From positions 1 through 7,512 of the forward strand of contig JANRLS010000222.1 in assembly GCA_033762315.1 (NCBI GenBank): a stretch of 7,512 nucleotides of DNA. Reading direction: 5' to 3'. A program made the position numbers and the translations under genes. Origin of the DNA: CAYLLN01 sp033762315 (GTDB taxonomy: Bacteria; Planctomycetota; Planctomycetia; Pirellulales; Pirellulaceae). The notes beneath the pieces are model-generated. The model did not search any database and was not told the origin of the DNA. It saw only the letters and a list, made by a program, of their open reading frames with translations. Numbering within the stretch: position 1 is the first letter of the stretch; each line of letters opens with the position of its first letter. Positions 1 to 6,416 of the stretch are shown here, in pieces.

Positions 1-128
1 AAGTGGAGCGCTCGATAAGCTGGCTCCAGAACTTTCGGCGTCTTGTCACGCGTTACGAGTACCATGCCCATCTCTTTCACGGATTCGTCCAGCTTGCGTG
101 CCTCATCGTCGTCCTAGGACGGTTTTGA
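1..128 (+). CDS. IS5-family transposase, C-terminal fragment (5' part lies outside the window)
   Basis: Reading from base 3, an open frame of 41 codons runs off the left edge of the window and stops at TGA 126-128. It begins VERSISWLQNFRRLVTRYE and continues through a hydrophobic HGFVQLACLIVVL tail. This is the characteristic C-terminus of IS5-family (IS427-like) DDE transposases, whose usual form is VERxxxWLxxFRRLxxRYE followed by GFxxLAxxxxxL. The Glu at bases 6-8 is probably the catalytic Glu of the DDE triad. The protein would cut and join the ends of its own element. Only the end is visible, so it is unknown whether the rest is intact. The family call rests on motif recognition from memory; the fragment is short, but the match is distinctive. 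Confidence 0.82.
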   Translation, partial: VERSISWLQNFRRLVTRYEYHAHLFHGFVQLACLIVVLGRF

Positions 129-140
129 AATACGCTCTAA
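123..140 (+). mobile_element. Probable right end (terminal inverted repeat) of the IS5-family element
   Basis: The bases TTTTGAAATACGCTC at 123-137 overlap the transposase stop codon. They resemble the TTTTGAAACAGCCTC-type right ends of IS427-group elements, followed here by TAA, which could hold the short target duplication. The left end is outside the window, so neither the inverted-repeat pairing nor the duplication can be confirmed. The exact boundary is inferred. Confidence 0.4.
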
Positions 141-169
141 TCTCTCTATCCTGTCACGCCGTGAAACCG

Positions 170-676
170 ATGTCGTGGAAGCTCCCTGATGGCGCAGAAT
201 CTGCATTCCGCATCGAACGAATCGATGCCTTCGACCGACGCTTTGCAGTGAATATTTACGGTGAAAAACGGAGCGGTTGGTATGTTGCCACACTTCGACA
301 TGGCGGGTTTGAACGAGACAGCGGCGTTGAATCACTCCCCCAGGGAGAATGGCTGACACTTCTGCACATGATTGACCATTGCGGATTTTGGGCGTTGCCC
401 GCAGACGACTCACACTTAGTCGATCCCAATGCCCTGGTCTTCGACGGTGAATGGCTGACGATCTCCGGCCGCGATGCCAACCGGTATCATCGAGTGCATC
501 GGTTTGATTGGCGCGAACAAGGACTGGACACCCTCTTGTCCTTTGGATTTCGGATCTCGGGTTTCTTCAATCGCCATCCTACCTATGGTTGGACGAGGCC
601 AACTCTGCGCGATGTGGAGTCAATCCTAGAAAAGTCACCATTCTCACCCTTGGATCAGACCGAAAACTCAGATTGA
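170..676 (+). CDS. Hypothetical protein, 168 aa
   Basis: The product is a soluble protein with no signal peptide or membrane segment. I do not recognise a named family. The middle part (roughly residues 75-120) has the pattern GEWLTLLHMIDHCGFWALP, then DGEWLTISGRDANRYH and a following RFDW. This recalls a family of short uncharacterised bacterial proteins with a CGFWxLP and DGxxWxxxGxxxxxYH core, often found scattered among mobile DNA. The ATG at 170 was chosen because an upstream in-frame ATG at 98 lies inside the transposase gene. No Shine-Dalgarno site precedes 170; a GTG at 161 is an alternative. The insertion sequence ends only about 33 bases upstream, so the native promoter or N-terminus may have been lost. 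By eye the GC content is about 45-60% per line, lower than most of the minus-strand cluster, which suggests different ancestry. The last 9 bases overlap the convergent cupin gene. Confidence 0.6.
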   Translation: MSWKLPDGAESAFRIERIDAFDRRFAVNIYGEKRSGWYVATLRHGGFERDSGVESLPQGEWLTLLHMIDHCGFWALPADDSHLVDPNALVFDGEWLTISGRDANRYHRVHRFDWREQGLDTLLSFGFRISGFFNRHPTYGWTRPTLRDVESILEKSPFSPLDQTENSD

Positions 677-1063
677 GCTCATGTCGATTCCGCATTCCGG
701 CGCGACGGTCACCTGCTTTCCGGTGGCCGAGTTCGGTACCAGGCACAAAAACTTGAGCGGGGCGGCACCCGTGTTGCGAAACTGATGAATCTCGTCGGGC
801 CGCACGAACACCACGTCGCCAGCCCGCAAGGGGTGCGGCTCCTCTCCTTCGACGACAACCCCTTCCCCCTCGAGCACGAAGACCTCGTGCTCATAAGGGT
901 GGCTATGCCGCGGAGTGTGCCCGCCGGGAGCGACCTCGAATTGCCGCATGGCAAAGTTCGGCGTGCCGTCGCGCTCCCCCAGGAGCCAGCGCACCTGGCA
1001 CCCGTGCGAGCCTTCCATTTCGACCGGCTGCTGGGGAACTTGCTCGTAAGAATTGACTTTCAT
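668..1063 (-). CDS. Small single-domain cupin protein, 131 aa
   Basis: This is a one-domain cupin of about the usual length. Cupin motif 1 is at residues 47-68 (GGHTPRHSHPYEHEVFVLEG), with H53, H55 and E60 as predicted metal ligands. Motif 2 is at 82-97 (GDVVFVRPDEIHQFRN) and supplies the fourth ligand, H93. All four ligands are present, so it should bind a divalent metal. Small cupins of this type act as dioxygenases, isomerases or ligand sensors, and sequence alone does not choose among them. There is no signal peptide, so it is cytoplasmic. The ATG start is supported by GGAG (rc of 1072-1075) 8 bases upstream. It is the last gene of the minus-strand cluster, 15 bases after the membrane protein, and its 3' end overlaps the convergent gene by 9 bases. 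Confidence 0.88.
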   Translation of the reverse strand: MKVNSYEQVPQQPVEMEGSHGCQVRWLLGERDGTPNFAMRQFEVAPGGHTPRHSHPYEHEVFVLEGEGVVVEGEEPHPLRAGDVVFVRPDEIHQFRNTGAAPLKFLCLVPNSATGKQVTVAPECGIDMSSI

Positions 1064-1078
1064 GGCCGCTGCTCCGGT

Positions 1079-1366
1079 TCAGTCCGCTGGGTCGGGGGGC
1101 TGGCTGGCCCGCGCCTCGGCCCGCCGGGTCCAAAAGTCATCGGTGCCGATGGCGAGGCACGTCAGAATCGCGAGCACCACGAGCTGCACGATCAAAATCG
1201 CCACCCCATGCCGATCCAGCAGGGCCATGAGTCCCCGTTCGTCGGCCAGGCGCGGATCGAGGCCGCGGACCGTCATCGCGCCATAGGCGCAGGCGGTGAT
1301 GGCAAAGACCACCCCGGCGACGATCAGCGCGGGATAGAACGGATTGACCGGTTTGGGCCTGGGCAT
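1079..1366 (-). CDS. Small two-helix membrane protein, 95 aa
   Basis: The product has two clear hydrophobic segments: about residues 11-32 (start YPALIVAGVVFAITACAYGA) and about 54-74 (start HGVAILIVQLVVLAILTCLA). They are separated by a charged loop of about 20 residues (RGLDPRLADERG). A short polar tail rich in Arg, Ala and Pro follows. The positive N-terminus (RPK) suggests the N-terminus is inside. I do not recognise a family. It lies 24 bases after the amidase and 15 bases before the cupin, so it is probably co-transcribed with both. No Shine-Dalgarno site is visible. Instead a TATAAT hexamer sits 6 bases before the ATG, so a leaderless transcript is conceivable. Its reality is supported by the tight fit between two sure genes and by its membrane-protein character. 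Confidence 0.72.
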   Translation of the reverse strand: MPRPKPVNPFYPALIVAGVVFAITACAYGAMTVRGLDPRLADERGLMALLDRHGVAILIVQLVVLAILTCLAIGTDDFWTRRAEARASQPPDPAD

Positions 1367-1372
1367 GCGGGA

Positions 1373-1378
1373 ATTATA
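1373..1378 (-). promoter_or_regulatory. Possible -10 hexamer (TATAAT) for a leaderless transcript
   Basis: On the minus strand the amidase/membrane-protein gap reads GGATATAATTCCCGC and then ATG. A perfect TATAAT 6 bases before the start would place transcription initiation on or next to the ATG, giving a leaderless mRNA. No good -35 hexamer is seen at 16-18 bases upstream. In GC-rich DNA such a match stands out, but it may be chance. Confidence 0.22.
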
Positions 1379-1390
1379 TCCGCGCGAGGG

Positions 1391-3007
1391 TCATGCGCTA
1401 GCGAGGGGGCCGTCGCTGGGGACGAGCGCCCGCGGCGGATAATCCGGCTCGTGACAAAAGTCTGCCTCAATCGCCCCCATGACCCCCAGGGCGACATCCT
1501 CGCGCCACGGGAGCGAAGCCACTTGCACGCCGACCGGCAGGCCGACGCTGGCCCGCTCGACCGAGGCCGCTTGCTGTTCGACCCGGTCGCGGCTGGTCGG
1601 GCGGGGCGGGTTTTCTCCGGCCCGCACCCGGCTGATCGAAACGACGCCGGCGGGCAGGCCGAGCAGATTGAAGACGAAGGCGCTCGCGGCGGCGGGCAAC
1701 AGGTCGTAAGCCTTGATGTGTTGCGGCGCGGGGAGGGCGTGCGGCGGGCAGAGCAGGGCGTCGATCCGGGCCTCTTGCAGCCAGGCAAGCGTGCCCCGCA
1801 CCAGGGCGTGCTTTTGCATCGCCAGCCGCCAAAAAGTGGCCGCCGACGTCGGGCGGGCGTGGCCAACGAGCCTTGCCAGCCACGTTTGACCCGCCATCCG
1901 CAAGCCGCGAACGACGGTGAGCCGGGCCAGCGGCCGCAGGTTGGCCATCCACATCATCCGGGCGACGCGCCAATCGAGCGGGCTGCCGCGCGTCAGCTCC
2001 GCCGTGCCGGCTCCGCCATCAGCCGCCAGCAAGCTGCAATACAGGTCGAACACTTCGGAGAGCCGCAGCCGCTCGCCAACCGCGACCGCGTCGAGCTCGA
2101 CAATCTCGGCACCGCGGCGGCGCAAAGCGTCGGCCGCTTCGCGCACGGAGCGGGCGATCGCCGGCGAAACCGGAAAAAAGCCGTCGTCGGTCCAGGTGGC
2201 AATCCGCAATTTGTCGATCCGCACCAGCGCCGGATCGCCCAGCGGACCAGGCACGACATCTCCCGCGACATACCCATCGGACGCGTCGGCCAGCACCCGC
2301 ATCGCCAGCGATAGATCCTCGACGCGGCGGGCCATGGGCCCCGCTTGGGTGACGATGGTGTCGAAGCCGCGGAGCGTCGAAACGGTGCCAACGCGCGGCA
2401 GGCGGAGGGATGTCGGCTTGAAGCCATGAATGCCGCACCAGTGGCAGGGAATGCGGATGCTGCCGCCGAGGTCGTTTCCCAGCCCTAGCGGCGAGCCGCG
2501 GGCCGCGATAATCGCCCCCTCTCCCCCCGTGCTGCCGCCGGGGGTGTGGGCCAGATTCCACGGATTGTTCGTACGGCCAAACACCGGGTTGTCGCACTCG
2601 TGCCAGATCATCATCTGCGGCACATTCGTCTTGCCCAGGATGATTCCCCCGGCGGCGCGCAGGCGGCGAATCAAAATGCCGTCGTCGGTGCCGATTTCTG
2701 TCCGGCGTTTTTCGAGGCCGATCGTCGCGGGCGTTCCCGCCAGATGAAAGCACTCTTTCACCGTCAGCGGCACACCCGCCAGCGGGCCGAGCGATTCGCC
2801 TCGCGCGAGGCAGGCATCGACCTCGGCCGCTTCGCGGAGGGCCAGGTCGTAGCGCTTGAAGACGACGGCATTGAGCGCGGAGGCAACCTCTTCCATCCGG
2901 TCGATGAAGGCCCGCGCCACCTCGACCGCCGAGACTTCGCGCGCCGCGACGAGGCGGGCGATTTCGGCGGCACCCCACTGCGTGGGACTGACGGGCGGTG
3001 CGGTCAC
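1391..3007 (-). CDS. Amidase-signature hydrolase, FAAH-like, 538 aa
   Basis: This is an amidase-signature serine hydrolase that cleaves amide or ester bonds. The catalytic parts are visible: Lys84 in PLTVKECF, cis-Ser159 in TPGGSTGGEGA, and nucleophile Ser183 in NDLGGSIRIP. The Lys-cisSer-Ser spacing of 75 and 24 residues equals that of mammalian fatty acid amide hydrolase (K142, S217, S241). The C-terminal GLPVGVQVASLPWREDVAL (residues 489-507) is also FAAH-like. A FAAH-type N-terminal membrane helix is absent and no signal peptide is seen, so it is likely cytoplasmic. The start is GTG at 3007, supported by AGGA 7 bases upstream; an ATG inside that region is out of frame. At 538 residues it is a little longer than most bacterial amidases. 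No gatB or gatC is nearby, so GatA is unlikely. The substrate is unknown: fatty amides, N-acyl compounds or small amides are candidates. Confidence 0.94.
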   Translation of the reverse strand: MTAPPVSPTQWGAAEIARLVAAREVSAVEVARAFIDRMEEVASALNAVVFKRYDLALREAAEVDACLARGESLGPLAGVPLTVKECFHLAGTPATIGLEKRRTEIGTDDGILIRRLRAAGGIILGKTNVPQMMIWHECDNPVFGRTNNPWNLAHTPGGSTGGEGAIIAARGSPLGLGNDLGGSIRIPCHWCGIHGFKPTSLRLPRVGTVSTLRGFDTIVTQAGPMARRVEDLSLAMRVLADASDGYVAGDVVPGPLGDPALVRIDKLRIATWTDDGFFPVSPAIARSVREAADALRRRGAEIVELDAVAVGERLRLSEVFDLYCSLLAADGGAGTAELTRGSPLDWRVARMMWMANLRPLARLTVVRGLRMAGQTWLARLVGHARPTSAATFWRLAMQKHALVRGTLAWLQEARIDALLCPPHALPAPQHIKAYDLLPAAASAFVFNLLGLPAGVVSISRVRAGENPPRPTSRDRVEQQAASVERASVGLPVGVQVASLPWREDVALGVMGAIEADFCHEPDYPPRALVPSDGPLASA

Positions 3008-3014
3008 GGCGACA

Positions 3015-3018
3015 TCCT
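3015..3018 (-). promoter_or_regulatory. Ribosome binding site deciding the GTG start of the amidase
   Basis: On the minus strand AGGA lies 7 bases before GTG 3007. The ATG that overlaps this AGGA is out of frame, so GTG is the best start. The site lies within the 23-base gap after the LRR gene, consistent with translation from a shared mRNA. Confidence 0.5.
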
Positions 3019-3030
3019 GCCGGTGGGGAG

Positions 3031-4362
3031 CTACCGATCGACGGTTTCGAGTTGCGGCAGCGCTTCCTTCAGTTGATCGACCCCGTCGTCCGACACGCCC
3101 GACAGGAACGTGACGATCAGCTCCTTCAGGTTCTTCAGTCCCTTGAGCTCGGCGAGCCCCACGTCGGTCACGTTCGTGCTGCCGATGTGCAGATACTCAA
3201 GTCCCTCCAGCTTGCCGATGTGGGGCATCCCGGCATCACTGATTCCGGAACAGGCGTCAAGATTGAGGTGCTTCAGCTTTTGCAGGCCCGTCAGGTTGGA
3301 AAGGCCGGCGTCATCGATGCGAGTTGCCCACATTTTGAGCGTCTGCAGATTCGCCAGGCCTTTGAGGTGCTCCAGCCCTTCGTTGCCGACGGTCGTCTGC
3401 GTCAAATCGAGATATTCCAAATCCTTCATACCGGCCAGATACGAGAGGCCGAGGCTCGTCACTTGGGTTTCGCGCAGCTCCAGCTTTTTGAGCTTCGCGA
3501 GGCCGGCGATCTTTTCCAGCGCCGCGTCCGTCACCGGCGTGCCGACAAAGACCAGCTCCTGCAAGTTCGGGAGCTTGGCGATGTGATCGAAGGCCCCGGC
3601 GGTGAGCGCGGTGCATTGCTCCAGCGACAGGGTTTTCAGGTTTTGCAGCCCCACCACCGGCTGCAGCACGTCGTCGGTGATCGTGGGCCCCCACAGGCGC
3701 AAGCTCTTGAGGTTTTTGAATTCGCCCAGCTTGGCCAGGCCGGCAGGGGTGACGCGATTGCAATCCTGCAAGTCGAGCAGTTCCAGCTGCTTCATGCCGG
3801 AAATCGCCGCGAAGCAATCGTCCCCAAAGTTCGTTTGCGGAGCCTTGATCCGCTTAAGCGTCGCGATGCCGGCGAGCGTCTTGTAGCCGGCATCGGTCAG
3901 ATCGGTCTTTTTCAGGTTCACTTCCTCGAGTTTGGGGAGCGACTTCAGATGCTCCATCCCCTGGTCGGTGACCGAGCTTTGCTCGAGCGAAATGATTTTG
4001 AGGCTCGGATGACCGGCGAGCAGGGCGAGGCTTTCGTCGGTCACTTCGCGATTATCCGCCAGCAGGCGAAACACCTTGGGCAACCCCTGCAAGTGAACGA
4101 GCGCCGCGCCCGTGGTGGTGGGGCCAAGCTCCACTTCCGTCACGCTGCCATCAGGCCCCTTGGTCAGATAAGCCCCCGCCTTTTCGAGCGCGGCGGCATC
4201 GTCGGGCTTATCGGGGGGAAGCGGCGCGGCGGGGGGAGCGACCACGGTCGTTGCTTCATCGGGCGGGACGACATTGGCCTTGGGGTTCGGGCAACCGGTC
4301 GCGGCCAGCAGGATGGCGGCGACACAAGCGAGGATCGCGGCAACGCGTGGGTCGCGTTTCAT
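3031..4362 (-). CDS. Leucine-rich-repeat lipoprotein, 443 aa
   Basis: The N-terminus MKRDPRVAAILACVAAILLA leads to ATGC, a lipobox with the lipidated Cys at residue 24. The mature protein should therefore be membrane-anchored and exposed in the periplasm or at the surface. A Pro/Ala-rich linker (25-58) and a degenerate first repeat follow. Residues 107-443 form about 14 tandem leucine-rich repeats of 24-25 residues, consensus VTDxGLxxLxxLxxLxxLxLxxT, the ribonuclease-inhibitor-like or cysteine-containing type common in Planctomycetes. Such curved solenoids bind other proteins; no partner can be named. The start was placed at 4362 rather than the in-frame ATG at 4503 because only this start exposes the signal peptide at the N-terminus, and GGAG lies 10 bases upstream. 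It lies 23 bases before the amidase, so is probably the first gene of that operon. Confidence 0.92.
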   Translation of the reverse strand: MKRDPRVAAILACVAAILLAATGCPNPKANVVPPDEATTVVAPPAAPLPPDKPDDAAALEKAGAYLTKGPDGSVTEVELGPTTTGAALVHLQGLPKVFRLLADNREVTDESLALLAGHPSLKIISLEQSSVTDQGMEHLKSLPKLEEVNLKKTDLTDAGYKTLAGIATLKRIKAPQTNFGDDCFAAISGMKQLELLDLQDCNRVTPAGLAKLGEFKNLKSLRLWGPTITDDVLQPVVGLQNLKTLSLEQCTALTAGAFDHIAKLPNLQELVFVGTPVTDAALEKIAGLAKLKKLELRETQVTSLGLSYLAGMKDLEYLDLTQTTVGNEGLEHLKGLANLQTLKMWATRIDDAGLSNLTGLQKLKHLNLDACSGISDAGMPHIGKLEGLEYLHIGSTNVTDVGLAELKGLKNLKELIVTFLSGVSDDGVDQLKEALPQLETVDR

Positions 4363-4510
4363 GATGATAAGTCTCCGATAACTGGCGGAACCCGTGGCCG
4401 TCACCGCCGGCAAGACTTGCGACCTCGCCAGCGGCATTCTTCCCTTGATCTTAACTTCCAGGGGGATTTTTGGCGATGAGTGGTGCGCAGGGCAACCCAT
4501 CACTCCTGGG
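4363..4510. other. 148-base intergenic spacer between two minus-strand genes
   Basis: This spacer separates the 604-residue secreted protein from the LRR lipoprotein. It must hold any separate promoter of the operon, but I see no convincing -35/-10 pair. Two weak inverted repeats exist near the upstream stop codon: ACCCA/TGGGT around 4496-4512, and GAGTGGTG with CATCACTC around 4479-4506. Neither is followed by a U-run, so neither is a clear terminator. Read-through from upstream is possible. Confidence 0.45.
4373..4376 (-). promoter_or_regulatory. Ribosome binding site supporting the lipoprotein start
   Basis: On the minus strand GGAG lies 10 bases before ATG 4362. Together with the lipoprotein signal that begins at this codon, it decides against the 47-codon longer reading from 4503. 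Confidence 0.5.
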
Positions 4511-6325
4511 TCACTCCCACGGCCAGGCCAGCGTCGGCGGATTCGCGTAGCGGCGCATCCGGAGCGTCAGCTTCGTGCCGCAGCCGGGAGCGAGATCGAC
4601 GCGCAGGTGTGGGGCGGCGATAGGCGTTGCCGCACTGCGAGCACCAGCCACCCCGGCAGATACAATCTCGTGCTCCCCATAAGCGCCCCCTTGAATCACC
4701 ACGGAACGGCCAACCACCTGGTTCACGTTCACCAGCGTCACCACCGCTTCGTCGGCGGATAGTTTCTCGACGAGCGCCGCGACATCCTCCGGCAGACCGG
4801 GGCGGCGCAGCGTGGGATCGAAATACCGCAGCCGAGCCAGCAGCAGGTTGCCACCGCGGCCGGGTTCGGGCGCGCCGAGCGTTAGTTCTAGCAGCGACTT
4901 GACGCTGGCGGGGTTGAACTTCATCGGGTCGTCGGCCAGGCGAGTATCGGGCGTGGTATCGTCCTGGCGCATCGCGGCAATTCGCTGGCGAATCAGCGCC
5001 AGGTCGCGCCGCAGGGCCGTTTCGGGATAATCGGGCTTCGCGCCGCGGAGATAGTTGAGCCACGGATCGGCCGGGGCCCGCTTGGCGTCGTCGTCACGCA
5101 TCGAGAGCAGGTACATATCCTGGGCATGTTCGGCATAGGGCTCGCGCTGCCAGTCGTACCACCCCTGATCGCCGTGCATGCGGGGATACATCCAGCGGCC
5201 GTCGATCATTCGCCGCTGGGCATTGATCGCGTCGATCTGCCGCCGCCAGACCGCGAGGTAGCTATCGTCGCCGGTCAGCAGGAAGGCATTGCAGAAGCCG
5301 GAGAAGCCCGACTGCGTGCGGGTGCGGTGGGCGATGTCGCCGGTTTGCGGCACCGTGACGGAGAAGCCCCAGCCATAGACGCCGCCATACCACTTGCCGC
5401 CGGCGGCTCCGCCGATTTTCCCATCGAGGCCGATGTTCGAGGGCAAAATGTCGCCGTTGGCGGCGGCCCGCTCGCGCCAGGCATCGACATACTCCAGCAC
5501 CCAGGCTTTGTATTTCGCTTCGTGCGTGAGGGCGAAGGCGTTGAAGGCCAGGGTCGTCGCGCGCAGATTTTGCGGGTGGTCGCCGAGGATGTCGTTGTAG
5601 TCCTTGAAGTGGTCGAGCATTTCCTGATACGTCCGCTCGCCATGAGCCGGCTTAAAGCGGTTTTCGACCTCGATTGGATCGCCGGCCCAATCGAGGGCCG
5701 TCGCCTTCCGCAGCAGCGGCCCCCGGCTGCCGTTGAACAGGCTTTTGATGATTTTGTATTGGGGATCGTAATTCGGGGCGCCCGGGTCCTCGTTCATGTA
5801 GAAGCCCGCATAGCGGCGGGTGCGAGCCTGAAAGCGGGCATCGTGCGGGTTGGCGAGGCCCGACACGTTGAAGACCGTCAGTCCCTCGCCGTTGTGCATC
5901 CAGTCCATCTGCGTCGGGAATTCCTTGTAGTACATGCCGTCCCGAGCCATCGGCACGTCAGTTGTCTTAGCCAGCGTGTACTGCCGCAGGTGCCCTTCCC
6001 AGGCCTTCTCATACATTTGCCGCACCAATTCCGATCCGCCCAGCGCATAGAGCAGCGGCCACTCGTTGCAGTTCTCAATCGCATCGTCCGGCCCATCGTC
6101 GCCCCCCCACCGTTCGACGCACAGCAAAAACCCCCGCTCGTCGAAATACTTGGCATAGAACTCCTGGCAAGCCGCTGCATTGGCCCGCAGCAATTCGCGC
6201 TGCAAGAGGGCCCAGTTGGGCGGTGACATCGGCGTTTCAATCTTGAGAACCGGCTCAGCAGCGAGCGATTGGCCGGCGAACACTCCGACGAGAGCAATTG
6301 CGACGAGGCAGATGCGGCGGAACAT
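4511..6325 (-). CDS. Secreted protein of unknown function, 604 aa, possibly helical-barrel enzyme with beta-sandwich tail
   Basis: A Sec signal peptide is clear (MFRRICLVAIALVGVFAGQS, cleavage around residues 22-23), so it is exported. The middle (about 35-420) looks helical, with repeating hairpins such as residues 252-298: a helix with TTLAFNAFALTHEAKYKAWV, then DAWRERAAANGDILPSNI. That pattern resembles (alpha/alpha)-barrel, six-hairpin carbohydrate-active enzymes. Conserved-looking aromatic and acidic stretches include ENCNEWPLLYALGG (84-97), DWMHNGEG (141-148), KWYGGVYGWGFSV (311-323) and PRMHGDQGWYDWQ (381-393). The last 80 residues or so look like beta-strands (VTLVNVNQVV, VVIQGGAYGEHE, LAPGCGTKLTLRM). 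I know of no named family, and catalytic residues cannot be assigned. The start is supported by GGAG 8 bases upstream. A role in polysaccharide processing is an inference. Confidence 0.85.
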   Translation of the reverse strand: MFRRICLVAIALVGVFAGQSLAAEPVLKIETPMSPPNWALLQRELLRANAAACQEFYAKYFDERGFLLCVERWGGDDGPDDAIENCNEWPLLYALGGSELVRQMYEKAWEGHLRQYTLAKTTDVPMARDGMYYKEFPTQMDWMHNGEGLTVFNVSGLANPHDARFQARTRRYAGFYMNEDPGAPNYDPQYKIIKSLFNGSRGPLLRKATALDWAGDPIEVENRFKPAHGERTYQEMLDHFKDYNDILGDHPQNLRATTLAFNAFALTHEAKYKAWVLEYVDAWRERAAANGDILPSNIGLDGKIGGAAGGKWYGGVYGWGFSVTVPQTGDIAHRTRTQSGFSGFCNAFLLTGDDSYLAVWRRQIDAINAQRRMIDGRWMYPRMHGDQGWYDWQREPYAEHAQDMYLLSMRDDDAKRAPADPWLNYLRGAKPDYPETALRRDLALIRQRIAAMRQDDTTPDTRLADDPMKFNPASVKSLLELTLGAPEPGRGGNLLLARLRYFDPTLRRPGLPEDVAALVEKLSADEAVVTLVNVNQVVGRSVVIQGGAYGEHEIVSAGVAGARSAATPIAAPHLRVDLAPGCGTKLTLRMRRYANPPTLAWPWE

Positions 6326-6416
6326 GAGGATGGCTCCAAGGCGGGAACCACCAGCCTAATCGGAGGGAGCGGCCGGGGATACTAAGGACGAACGGGCTCG
6401 CTCGAGGGGGCGGTAG

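Noticed and set aside
98..169. Longer start at ATG 98 for the small hypothetical gene
   Set aside because: Bases 98-128 lie within the transposase reading frame and the presumed insertion-sequence end, so this segment is not native to the gene. ATG 170 is preferred.
785..2314. Long + strand open frame (509 codons) across cupin, membrane-protein and amidase region
   Set aside because: It is antisense to genes with intact cupin and amidase motifs, its product is rich in Arg, Gly, His and Pro without domain pattern, and long antisense frames are common in GC-rich DNA.
1391..3007. GatA subunit of Glu-tRNA(Gln)/Asp-tRNA(Asn) amidotransferase
   Set aside because: No gatB or gatC is adjacent, and the C-terminal part resembles FAAH-like amidases more than GatA.
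3031..4050. CRISPR-like or satellite repeat suggested by regular ~72-base periodicity
   Set aside because: The period equals 24 codons, the similarity is at protein level (leucine-rich repeats), and DNA identity between units is low.
2998..4479. Long + strand open frame (493 codons) opposite the LRR gene
   Set aside because: Its apparent repeats are the reverse reading of the leucine-rich repeats. The minus-strand product has a lipobox and a clean LRR consensus.
4363..4503. N-terminal extension of the LRR lipoprotein from ATG 4503
   Set aside because: It would bury the lipoprotein signal 47 residues inside the protein, and the ATG at 4362 has a GGAG upstream.
4496..4512. Terminator hairpin ACCCA/TGGGT at the end of the 604-residue gene
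   Set aside because: The stem is only 5 base pairs, it overlaps the stop codon, and no U-run follows.
5126..6226. Long + strand open frame (366 codons) opposite the secreted 604-residue protein
   Set aside because: It is antisense to a frame with signal peptide and ribosome binding site, with no start signal or domain pattern of its own.
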